Positions 1 through 5,633 are shown, counted from the first letter of the stretch. The stretch is DNA of 5,834 nucleotides from Lachnospiraceae bacterium UBA3632 (GCA_002373975.1 DFKZ01000005.1:1-5834), one strand, 5' to 3'. Numbers and translations: made by a program. Notes: generated by a model from the sequence alone, not told the origin.

Positions 1-230
1 ACACCCTGGAGCGCCAGAAGAACAGTCTTGAAACCGCACTGGAGCACAATATAGCGCAGTGCTATGCTCTGGAGGGTTCCTATCCTCCCGATGTAAACTA
101 TCTTGAGGATCATTACGGGCTTACCTATGACGATAAAACATTCGTAGTGCAATATACTTATTATGGCGGGAACCTTTATCCCGATTATGTAGTAACCTAC
201 AGAACAGGTCTTAAGATGACCGGAAACTAA
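1..230 (+). CDS. Pilus-associated protein, C-terminal fragment
   Basis: This is the last 75 codons of a gene that begins before the window; the reading frame starts at position 3 and ends with TAA at 228-230. The visible part opens with a hydrophilic, probably helical stretch (TLERQKNSLETALEHNIAQC), followed by a Tyr-rich globular end containing YPPDVNYLEDHYGL and ending in KMTGN. That arrangement, a helix leading into a small Tyr-rich beta domain, resembles the C-terminal half of the pilin-like or minor-pilin proteins encoded in Clostridia type IV pilus / type II secretion-like clusters. The three following genes on the same strand, one of which has a clear prepilin peptidase site, support a pilus role. 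The N-terminus is missing, so it cannot be seen whether this protein has a prepilin leader. The family call is by context and general likeness only. Confidence 0.6.
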   Translation, partial: TLERQKNSLETALEHNIAQCYALEGSYPPDVNYLEDHYGLTYDDKTFVVQYTYYGGNLYPDYVVTYRTGLKMTGN

Positions 231-242
231 AGTCTGCAATCA

Positions 243-254
243 TCCGGATCCGGA
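243..254. repeat. Perfect 12-bp palindrome
   Basis: TCCGGATCCGGA is its own reverse complement and also two tandem copies of TCCGGA. It lies in the 54-nt gap between the first pilus gene and the DUF4860-type gene and ends directly before an unused in-frame ATG at 255. It is too short with too small a loop to be a good terminator. A regulatory role is possible, but nothing else supports it. Confidence 0.35.
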
Positions 255-284
255 ATGTTTGCCACAGACAGGGAACACAGAGTA

Positions 285-776
285 ATGGAACAAAAACAGC
301 AGCCACATATCATAGACGTAATATTCGTGCTTGCGCTTTTCGGTGCTTTTGCCATTTCCGCGGTTATGCTCATAATCATCGGTTCGGGCATTTACCGTGG
401 AACCATCAGCAATATGCAGGACAACTTCGAAACAAGAACAAGCTCTTCGTACATATGTGAGAAAGTAAGACAGGGCGAAAAGACCGACATCCGCACCATA
501 GATGGTGAGGATGCGATCGCCATATATAAGACTTACGGTGAGCGAGACTTTGTTACTTACCTGTACCACCGTGACGGATATCTCTGCGAGCTCTTTACCT
601 CTGCAGATACAACCATAGGCTCCTCCACTCTTGCAGCAGGCCAGAAGATCACCGAGCTCTCGTCGTTGCAGGCGGAGCCCGCCTCCGACTCTCTGATAGA
701 GATAATCCTCGAAAACAAAAACGGATCAACCAGCAGGCTTTTATTAAGCAGCTATTCCGACGATATGGGAGATTAA
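285..776 (+). CDS. DUF4860-like single-pass membrane protein of pilus cluster
   Basis: The 163-residue protein has a short polar N-terminus (MEQKQQPHIID), one hydrophobic segment at about residues 12-36, and then an extracytoplasmic region with NFETRTSSSYICEKVRQG near residues 47-64. The H-x-x-D start, the FVLALFGAFA membrane helix and the RTSxxYI..K.RQ region match my recollection of the DUF4860 family, found in Firmicutes beside pilus and secretion genes. Its biochemical function is unknown; the pseudopilin-like architecture suggests a minor component or assembly factor at the membrane. An in-frame ATG at 255 would add 10 residues, but the ATG at 285 has a better ribosome site (AGGGA at 270-274, 10 nt away) and puts the membrane helix where this family normally has it. 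The gene is followed after a single base by the prepilin gene, so the two are surely cotranscribed. Confidence 0.75.
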   Translation: MEQKQQPHIIDVIFVLALFGAFAISAVMLIIIGSGIYRGTISNMQDNFETRTSSSYICEKVRQGEKTDIRTIDGEDAIAIYKTYGERDFVTYLYHRDGYLCELFTSADTTIGSSTLAAGQKITELSSLQAEPASDSLIEIILENKNGSTSRLLLSSYSDDMGD

Positions 777-777
777 A

Positions 778-1242
778 ATGAAGCATTCAAAATCCGGGCT
801 TTTTCTTATGGAAATGATCGTGTGCCTTCTCTTCTTTGCCCTGAGCGCCGCAGTTTGTGCCCAGATGTTTGCGAAGTCACACTCTATAAGCAATACCGCC
901 ATAAACGAAAATCATGCTGTCATTGCGGTCTCCAATCTTGCTGAATGTTACTACTCGGAATTCGGTGATCTGAATTCAATATCCGGAAAGTTTTTTGATA
1001 AAAACAGCGAAGTTATCGGTGATGATACGCTGCGCGTATACTACGACGAGGCATTCCAGCCGGCAGATAAATCGGGTGAAAGCTGCCCCTACTACTCCGA
1101 GATCCACCTGCTCGACCCGGAAAATGCAACATTCCGCGAAGGTGTGATATCCTTCTTCAGCCGTGAGGAAAAGGGTGGTACAGTAACTACTGTCCCTGTG
1201 TATTCACTGGATGTTACCGTTAATATACCAAACAGGAAATAA
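778..1242 (+). CDS. Prepilin-like protein (type IV pilus / type II secretion pseudopilin)
   Basis: This 154-residue protein carries a classic prepilin leader: a short basic stretch (MKHSKSG) with predicted cleavage after Gly7, then LFLMEMIVCLLFFALSAAV with Glu12 at position +5 of the mature protein. The hydrophobic helix runs to about residue 28 and is followed by a roughly 120-residue soluble head. In this family a prepilin peptidase (GspO/PilD/ComC type) removes the leader, and the mature protein packs into a pilus or pseudopilus through the helix, with Glu+5 important for assembly. No peptidase gene is in the window. The length is typical of minor pseudopilins. The ribosome site GGGAGA (767-772) lies inside the end of the preceding gene, 5 nt from the ATG, so translation is probably coupled. 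Which pseudopilin type it corresponds to cannot be decided from sequence alone. Confidence 0.85.
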   Translation: MKHSKSGLFLMEMIVCLLFFALSAAVCAQMFAKSHSISNTAINENHAVIAVSNLAECYYSEFGDLNSISGKFFDKNSEVIGDDTLRVYYDEAFQPADKSGESCPYYSEIHLLDPENATFREGVISFFSREEKGGTVTTVPVYSLDVTVNIPNRK

Positions 1243-1247
1243 TTACT

Positions 1248-1706
1248 ATGGCAAAAGGAAAAGGCTCCCTTATGGAGGCACCAAAAAACGGACCGGAGTT
1301 CAAATTAAACCCCGGTTCCACATCGATCCTTCTTATCTTTGTAACGCTGTGCCTTGTTGCGTTTGCAGTGCTCTGTGTCGTCAGTTCAAACTCCGACCGT
1401 AAGCTCGGAGGCAAGGTCATCGACCGCACCACAGAGTATTACAGCTCATGCAACCACGCCCAAAGGATCATCGCTCAGATAGATGATGAGCTGGTCACGG
1501 CTTACAATTCGACGGATAATAAGCAGGATTTTTATACCGCAGTAGGCGGGTCCGTAAGAACATTCGTGATAGATATCGACTCGACCCGCAAGCTCCATGT
1601 AAGCCTGTCCATCAACTATCCCGAAAATGAAGGAGAGGCATTTTATAAGATCACTTCCTGGTACATAGAGACCGCATCCGAAGAAGGAACCGTTACCATA
1701 GAGTGA
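1248..1706 (+). CDS. Small single-pass membrane protein, last gene of pilus cluster
   Basis: The 152-residue protein has a polar N-terminus of about 22 residues, then NPGSTSILLIFVTLCLVAFAV, a membrane helix spanning about residues 24-47, followed by a polar extracytoplasmic domain that includes YYSSCNHAQRIIAQIDDEL (about residues 64-82). The N-terminus looks like a pseudopilin (Gly23 before the helix) but position +5 after that glycine is Leu, not Glu, so cleavage by a prepilin peptidase is uncertain. Among known pseudopilins GspK also lacks Glu+5; a GspK-like tip role is an inference and no more. The start has AGGA at 1234-1237, 10 nt upstream, inside the end of the previous gene; only 5 nt separate the two genes. 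The strong hairpin beginning 33 nt after its stop marks it as the last gene of the unit. Confidence 0.7.
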   Translation: MAKGKGSLMEAPKNGPEFKLNPGSTSILLIFVTLCLVAFAVLCVVSSNSDRKLGGKVIDRTTEYYSSCNHAQRIIAQIDDELVTAYNSTDNKQDFYTAVGGSVRTFVIDIDSTRKLHVSLSINYPENEGEAFYKITSWYIETASEEGTVTIE

Positions 1707-1739
1707 TGGTATGCGAGATAAATATTTGCGGAATCAATA

Positions 1740-1773
1740 AACGCCCCATCAGCAAATGCTGAGGGGCGTTTTA
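1740..1773. terminator. Bidirectional intrinsic terminator between convergent operons
   Basis: AACGCCCC, a single bulged A, then TCAGC pairs with GCTGAGGGGCGTT around a small AAAT loop, giving a long GC-rich stem. On the + strand it is followed by TTTTAT, and on the - strand by TTTATT, so it can end both the pilus transcript and the metal-uptake transcript. It starts 33 nt after the last pilus gene stop and 3 nt after the stop of the convergent lipoprotein gene, which itself has tandem in-frame stops (TGA TAA) leading into the stem. Confidence 0.88.
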
Positions 1774-2493
1774 TCAGGTCTCGACAATTCTGGCATCGAG
1801 CAGTGTCATAAAGCAGAAATCACCTTCATAATAAATATCGAATCTCCCGATCACGGTAACATCATCTCCCATCGCGGGATAATCATCGGGATATTTAAAA
1901 TCATCCGTGGTCGTAAATTCTATTCCCTGCGCGCAGCATGCGGTGGCATCCTGTATGATGCAGGCATGATAATCATTTCCGGTGGCATCATCATGATAGT
2001 ATGAATACATTCCGGTCATCTTAACCGTCTTTCCGATATAATCGTCGGGCTTTACCATCATGTTATACACTTCCGAATAAACCATGGTGGAGGAAAGTGC
2101 TGTAAGATCTACATCGATATCTTCCTCCTCCGCAGTCTCTGCTGACTCTTCTTCAGGTTCGTCTTCTGATGTTTCTTTCAATGTTTCTTCCGCAGCTGTC
2201 GCCGGCATGTCTTCGGATTCCGATGTCGCGTCTATCTTTACTATCTCTCCCGGTTCTGCTACCTCTTCAATCTCTGCTTTCTCCCCGGTATCTGCCGGTG
2301 TTGTCGTCCCGGATGATCCATCCGTTTCAGAAGTGCTGCTTGTCCCGTCCTCTGATTGTATCCCCTCCTGCAGAACATCCTCAACCGTTTTTATGTTTCC
2401 GGATGAATGACCGGCAGGATCATTTCCCGCACATCCTGCTAGAGCGGATAAACCTATTATCATGATGAGCGCAAATACTAATCTCTTTTTCAT
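1774..2493 (-). CDS. Surface lipoprotein with acidic linker and CC-motif domain, zinc-operon accessory
   Basis: The 239-residue protein starts with MKKRLVFALIMIIGLSALAGC, a textbook lipoprotein signal (lipobox LAGC, acylated Cys21). Residues about 30-130 are a low-complexity Ser/Thr/Glu/Asp linker, expected to be disordered. The compact domain at about 137-239 has DDYIGKTVKMTGMYSY, then HACIIQDATACCAQGIEF (176-193), then a GDDVTVIGRFDIYYEGDF repeat-like strand pattern. This pattern of VKMTG / VTVIGRF strands suggests an OB-like fold, and Cys178, Cys186, Cys187 and Cys227 with His167 and His176 are candidate metal ligands. It loosely recalls the CC motif of DUF1980/YcgQ-type zinc-related proteins, but homology is unproven. 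The ATG at 2493 was chosen for its ribosome site and lipoprotein signal; a longer in-frame reading upstream only translates the permease gene in another frame. It overlaps the permease stop by 4 nt (ATGA), tying it to the zinc operon. Confidence 0.8.
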   Translation of the reverse strand: MKKRLVFALIMIIGLSALAGCAGNDPAGHSSGNIKTVEDVLQEGIQSEDGTSSTSETDGSSGTTTPADTGEKAEIEEVAEPGEIVKIDATSESEDMPATAAEETLKETSEDEPEEESAETAEEEDIDVDLTALSSTMVYSEVYNMMVKPDDYIGKTVKMTGMYSYYHDDATGNDYHACIIQDATACCAQGIEFTTTDDFKYPDDYPAMGDDVTVIGRFDIYYEGDFCFMTLLDARIVET

Positions 2494-3350
2494 GCTCTTT
2501 TTCCTCCTGTAACTTTCCCGAGAAGATAACAGACAACAAATACAACCACATCCACACCCACTATAGTGGATCCTACCGGCGTTCCGGCCAAGATAGAAAC
2601 TATGAGCCCCGCCAGAGCGCATACCACCGAGAGAATAGCGGAGCAGATCGTGACGGACTTAAAGTTTTTAAACAGTCTCATCGCCGAGAGCGCCGGAAAA
2701 ATGATAAGCGCCGATATCAGAAGCGAGCCTACCAGATTCATGGCCAGCACTATTATCACCGCTATTACTACTGCAATGAGCAGGTTGTAGCCCTTTGCAT
2801 TCACTCCGGATGCCTTTGAAAAGTCCTCATCAAAAGTGACTGCAAAGATCTTATTGTAGAACAGAATAAATATTATCGTCACAATTACCGATAAAGCTAT
2901 GCATATCCACACTTCCGTCTTATTGAGTGTAAGGATCGATGTGGCGCCGAAAAGCGTGCTGCACACATCTCCCGAAAGATTTGATGATGTTGAAAAAATA
3001 TTCATAATCAGGTAGCCGAATGCCAGCGCACCTACAGAGATCATTGCGATCGCGGCATCACCCTTGATCCTGGTATTCTGACCTGTTCGCAAAAGCAGTA
3101 TCGCACTCACCACCGTCACAGGAAGAACAAGGTACATATTGTCCGTCAGATTTAGTACCGTAGCTATAGCCATCGCACCGAATGCGACGTGTGAAAGTCC
3201 GTCTCCTATAAAAGAAAACCTTTTAAGTACAAGAGTGACACCAAGCAGGGATGAACACAGCGCGATCAGCACTCCCACTATGATCGCGTATCTCACAAAG
3301 GGATATTGAAGGTATGTTATCAGTTTTCCGATAAGAGAAGCATTATTCAT
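2490..3350 (-). CDS. znuB: Zinc/manganese ABC transporter permease, ZnuB/AdcB type
   Basis: This 286-residue integral membrane protein belongs to the ABC-3 permease family, which forms the membrane channel for zinc or manganese import with a ZnuC-type ATPase and a surface binding protein. It has many hydrophobic segments (roughly 20-42, 54-68, 72-88, 99-119, 146-165, 190-223, 233-254, 258-278). Family landmarks are visible: SFIGDGLSHVAFG (46-58, usually GDaiSHa), FDEDFSKASGV (173-183, the region expected to contact the ATPase), and LVGSLLISALIIFPAL (206-221). The length is normal for the family. The start at 3350 was chosen because it follows GGGAG at good spacing (8 nt); upstream in-frame ATGs lie within the ATPase gene. 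It overlaps the ATPase end by 8 nt, and its stop overlaps the next start. Zinc is preferred over manganese because of the neighbouring His-rich binding protein. Confidence 0.93.
   Translation of the reverse strand: MNNASLIGKLITYLQYPFVRYAIIVGVLIALCSSLLGVTLVLKRFSFIGDGLSHVAFGAMAIATVLNLTDNMYLVLPVTVVSAILLLRTGQNTRIKGDAAIAMISVGALAFGYLIMNIFSTSSNLSGDVCSTLFGATSILTLNKTEVWICIALSVIVTIIFILFYNKIFAVTFDEDFSKASGVNAKGYNLLIAVVIAVIIVLAMNLVGSLLISALIIFPALSAMRLFKNFKSVTICSAILSVVCALAGLIVSILAGTPVGSTIVGVDVVVFVVCYLLGKVTGGKRA
2503..2508 (-). promoter_or_regulatory. Strong ribosome binding site for the accessory lipoprotein
   Basis: On the - strand AGGAGG stands 9 nt before the ATG at 2493. It lies within the last codons of the permease gene, and it fixes the lipoprotein start at 2493 and not at more upstream in-frame ATGs. 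Confidence 0.85.
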
Positions 3351-4056
3351 TTCCGTCACTCCCTTCCGCCTCAAGGAACAGCTTGCCCTGTCTGCTTTCA
3401 AGATACGAATCCCTTGTTCCGAAAAATATCTGATCACCTATATGGAGTATATGTGATGCATACTTAACAGCCGCAGCTATATCGTGAGATACCATGATAA
3501 TGGTTATTCCGTCATGGTTTAACTCCTTTATTATCGTATAAAGCTCCGCTGTCACCTTTACATCAAGTCCGGATACGGGCTCATCCAGGATCAGGAGCTT
3601 TTGCGTGGCACAGAGTGCCCTTGCCAGCAGCACTCTTTGTTGCTGACCACCCGAAAGCTCGCGGTAACTTCTTGCCGAGAGATCCGTGATTCCCAGCCTC
3701 TCCATGTTTTTTTCGGCGAGACCTTTTTCCTCCCTGTTGTAAAAAGGACGGAGACCGCATCTTGCCTGACAACCGGATATTACTATCTCCCTTACTGATG
3801 CGGGAAAATCCTTCTGCACCTGCGTCTGCTGAGGAAGATATCCTATCTCTTTTTTTGTAAGACCGTCCCCAAGGATTATTCTTCCGCCTTTAGGATTCTG
3901 AAGCCCGAGTAAGGTTCTCATAAGCGTTGACTTGCCGGATCCATTCTCTCCGACAATGCAAAGATAATCCCCTGCATTTACTTCGAAGTCCAGATCTTTA
4001 ACTATTATTCCGTTGTCGTAACCGAGAGCCAGGCTCTCCGCCTTGATAAGTGCCAT
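3343..4056 (-). CDS. znuC: Zinc/manganese ABC transporter ATP-binding protein, ZnuC/AdcC type
   Basis: The 237-residue cytoplasmic ATPase powers the metal importer. All nucleotide-binding elements are intact: Walker A GENGSGKST (36-44), Q-loop YLPQQ (73-77), signature LSGGQQQR (134-141), Walker B LLILDEP (154-160), D-loop SGLD (162-165) and H-loop His191 in MVSHD. The phrase IGYLPQQTQVQKDFPASVREIV is typical of the ZnuC/MntB branch. The length is usual for the family. The start at 4056 has ACGGAG with 6-nt spacing; an in-frame ATG at 4086 would add 10 residues ahead of the usual family start and has a poor ribosome site. It lies between the binding-protein and permease genes, with a 69-nt gap before it and an 8-nt overlap after it. 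Confidence 0.95.
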   Translation of the reverse strand: MALIKAESLALGYDNGIIVKDLDFEVNAGDYLCIVGENGSGKSTLMRTLLGLQNPKGGRIILGDGLTKKEIGYLPQQTQVQKDFPASVREIVISGCQARCGLRPFYNREEKGLAEKNMERLGITDLSARSYRELSGGQQQRVLLARALCATQKLLILDEPVSGLDVKVTAELYTIIKELNHDGITIIMVSHDIAAAVKYASHILHIGDQIFFGTRDSYLESRQGKLFLEAEGSDGNE

Positions 4057-4062
4057 GTTAGT

Positions 4063-4068
4063 CTCCGT
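4063..4068 (-). promoter_or_regulatory. Ribosome binding site that decides the ATPase start
   Basis: ACGGAG on the - strand is 6 nt before the ATG at 4056. The alternative ATG at 4086 has only a poorly spaced AAGG, so 4056 is preferred. Confidence 0.7.
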
Positions 4069-4099
4069 CCTGTTTTTAAATGTCATGTTTATTTAGAAC

Positions 4100-4118
4100 C
4101 TTGTTTAGTATTAACAAG
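4100..4118 (-). promoter_or_regulatory. Inverted repeat between binding-protein and ATPase genes
   Basis: CTTGTT and AACAAG flank a 7-nt AT-rich centre in the 69-nt gap between the two genes. The arms are perfect but only 6 bp and AT-rich, with no following T-run, so it is a poor terminator. It could be an operator half-site pair, an RNA stability element, or chance. No consensus metal-regulator box is recognised. Confidence 0.3.
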
Positions 4119-4125
4119 ATCCTGT

Positions 4126-5193
4126 TTAATTAAGTGCGGTCTTCAATACTTCCAGGTTGCTCTTCATTATCGAAAGATAGCTGCTTCCGCTTTGAACATC
4201 CTTTGAAGTGGTAGACTGCATGGAATCAAGTGTCAATATCTGCTGGTCTTTCGACTCAGTATTATCTATTATTGTCTGTGCTATCTTTCCGTCGCTACTC
4301 TCGATTATCATTACATTCTTAAGGTTGCGCTCATCGACTTTTTCTGAAAGGAAAATGATCGTCTCAAAGCTTGCCTCTGTTTCGGCTGAGCATCCGACAA
4401 ATGCGGCATAATAATCAAGTCCGTAATCATCCGTCAGATATCTGAAGGGGAATCTGTCTCCGAAAAGAAGTGTCCTGCATGATGCAGAACCGATCACATC
4501 AGAGTACTCTGAATCAAGCGCATTAAGCTCACTGATATAGCTCTCTGCGTTACTCTTATAGCTTTCTGCATTCGCGCTGTCAATCTCTGCAACTGTGTCT
4601 GCTATTTTTTTGCAGATCACGGATGCAAATCTTAGTGAGAGCCACACATGCTCGTCATATTCAGGCTCCTCATGGTCATGATCGTGGTCTTCGCCTTCTT
4701 CATGATCATGCTCCATGCCTTCTTTGATCTCTTCTTCTTTTACCGAATCTCCGAGTACCTCAAGAAGATTGATAACCTTCATATCCGGATTAGTAGACTC
4801 CGCAAGAGCATCCTCTACCCACTCATCGGATTCTCCTCCGACATATATAAACAGATCGCAGTCCGCTATCTTTGCTATATCCATAGCTGTGGGCTGATAG
4901 CTGTGAAGATCCACTCCATTGTCAAGAAGCATTGTAACCTCTGCGTTTTCCGACTTGTCTCCCAGTATGTTCATTACCCAGTCATACTCCGGAAAGATCG
5001 TAGTTACTATACTCATATGCATCGGATCTTCTGCAGTCTCTGTCGCAGTGCCATCCGCTGCGTTCTCCTGAACATCAAGAGCCGTTTCCGCAGACTTTGC
5101 CTGGACCTTTGTGTTATCCTGTGCTGCCGCACACGCCGAAAAACCGAGCATAGCTGCAAAGAGCACACTCAGTATACCTGTTATTTTTCTCAT
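4126..5193 (-). CDS. znuA: Zinc-binding lipoprotein of ABC importer, ZnuA/AdcA-like variant
   Basis: The 355-residue extracytoplasmic binding protein captures metal and delivers it to the ZnuB-type permease. A lipoprotein signal covers residues 1-21 (lipobox F-S-A-C, with an unusual Phe at -3). A Thr/Ala/Glu-rich linker precedes the fold, which starts near MSIVTTIFPEYDWV (60-73). Metal-site features are DLHSYQPT with His97, a His/Asp/Glu-rich loop at 161-176 (HDHEEGEDHDHDHEE) typical of zinc-specific proteins, and DEHVWLS with His182. Where ZnuA-like proteins have a third His (HDAFGYF-type motif) this one has FGDRFPFRYLTDDYGL (244-259), with no His. GCSAETEAS (267-275) replaces the usual G-S-P-x-x-E-P-S, and Glu298 in MIIESSD is a candidate fourth ligand. 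The start has GGAGG at 5206-5210, with a rather long 12-nt spacing. Zinc is the likely ligand; other divalent metals are not excluded. Confidence 0.92.
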   Translation of the reverse strand: MRKITGILSVLFAAMLGFSACAAAQDNTKVQAKSAETALDVQENAADGTATETAEDPMHMSIVTTIFPEYDWVMNILGDKSENAEVTMLLDNGVDLHSYQPTAMDIAKIADCDLFIYVGGESDEWVEDALAESTNPDMKVINLLEVLGDSVKEEEIKEGMEHDHEEGEDHDHDHEEPEYDEHVWLSLRFASVICKKIADTVAEIDSANAESYKSNAESYISELNALDSEYSDVIGSASCRTLLFGDRFPFRYLTDDYGLDYYAAFVGCSAETEASFETIIFLSEKVDERNLKNVMIIESSDGKIAQTIIDNTESKDQQILTLDSMQSTTSKDVQSGSSYLSIMKSNLEVLKTALN

Positions 5194-5205
5194 TTTTTAA
5201 TTATT

Positions 5206-5210
5206 CCTCC
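5206..5210 (-). promoter_or_regulatory. Ribosome binding site of the binding-lipoprotein gene
   Basis: GGAGG on the - strand, 12 nt before the ATG at 5193. The spacing is long and the intervening bases are almost all A and T. Confidence 0.6.
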
Positions 5211-5228
5211 GCTTTATTCTTATTTATG

Positions 5229-5260
5229 TAACAACAATAAGAACGGAGTATCAATTGTTA
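5229..5260 (-). promoter_or_regulatory. AT-rich inverted repeats upstream of the binding-lipoprotein gene
   Basis: Read on the - strand, TAACAATTGATA (5260-5249) is a 12-bp palindrome with one mismatched pair. Its AACAAT arm also matches an ATTGTT at 5238-5233, 15 nt away. This spans the stop of the preceding small gene and the 57-nt gap. A TTGATA with TTACAT 17 nt further could be a weak promoter. The placement suits a repressor such as a zinc-responsive regulator, but no known consensus is matched convincingly. Confidence 0.25.
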
Positions 5261-5571
5261 AGGCGGATCTTCCACGAAACGGGATTTGAACGGATCAGTG
5301 ATCCGTTGAATATATTAAGCACTGTCTTTAGAACAAAGACAGTGCACAATACACCTGAAACTACGGGAAGGGCTGATCCCAGCTGCCTTACCGTATTATC
5401 GATCAGACTGATCATCTCACATATGGGACAATTATCTTCCTCACATGTGCAGTGATGATTCAGATTCTCGGAAATATAGAGAGACGAAAAGAGCATGACA
5501 AATAAAAGTGCAACTGCGGCCAGCACCGATATAGCCTTTACTCTCTTCAGATTATATGAACAATTCTTCAT
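5251..5571 (-). CDS. Small membrane protein with HHCxC-x4-CPIC motif, first gene of zinc operon
   Basis: The 106-residue protein has a basic N-terminus, a first membrane helix at about residues 13-33, the motif HHCTCEEDNCPIC at 39-51, a short amphipathic stretch (ISLIDNTVRQLG), a second hydrophobic segment at about 66-88, and a polar tail ending KIRLNN. Two histidines and four cysteines within 13 residues make a metal-binding site very likely. If the first helix is an uncleaved anchor or signal with the usual topology, the motif faces outside. I recall similar small proteins near zinc-uptake genes in Lachnospiraceae but cannot name a family. The 57-nt gap to the binding-protein gene and the shared strand suggest cotranscription. 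The start has only GAGAGAG at 7-nt spacing. Function is unknown; a surface metal chaperone or sensor is an inference. Confidence 0.75.
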   Translation of the reverse strand: MKNCSYNLKRVKAISVLAAVALLFVMLFSSLYISENLNHHCTCEEDNCPICEMISLIDNTVRQLGSALPVVSGVLCTVFVLKTVLNIFNGSLIRSNPVSWKIRLNN

Positions 5572-5588
5572 ATATTTGCTCTCTCACA

Positions 5589-5619
5589 AAAGGACAGAGA
5601 TCAATGATCTCTGTCCTTT
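5589..5619 (-). terminator. Long hairpin after rpoC, candidate terminator or attenuator
   Basis: AAAGGACAGAGATCA and its exact reverse complement flank a single central base at 5604, giving about 13 usable base pairs with a 5-nt loop. It lies 14 nt after the rpoC stop. In the direction of rpoC transcription it is followed by TTTTG when the end of the arm is counted, which is only a short T-run, so termination may be incomplete. The next gene starts 17 nt after the stem. Confidence 0.75.
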
Positions 5620-5633
5620 GATAGTTTTATTGA

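Noticed and set aside
2084..2410. A + strand open frame rich in Ser and Val opposite the lipoprotein linker
   Set aside because: The low-complexity Ser-rich product is the mirror of the Glu/Asp/Thr-rich linker encoded on the - strand.
2494..2622. N-terminal extension of the accessory lipoprotein with many Cys and Gly
   Set aside because: It is the out-of-frame reading of the permease 3' end; the strong ribosome site and lipoprotein signal fix the start at 2493.
4069..4110. Possible promoter (TTGTTA, then TAAATA 16 nt later) upstream of the ATPase gene
   Set aside because: Both boxes match the consensus poorly in an AT-rich gap, and the genes appear to form one operon.
4675..4712. Repeated catgatcatg-like bases that look like a short repeat array
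   Set aside because: They simply encode the His/Asp/Glu-rich metal loop of the binding protein; the repetition is explained by the amino-acid composition.
4648..5289. A long + strand open frame of 213 codons opposite the binding-lipoprotein gene
   Set aside because: It lies fully antisense to a well-supported gene, its translation is a Cys/Arg/Ile-rich mixture with no recognisable domain, and no good ribosome site precedes it.
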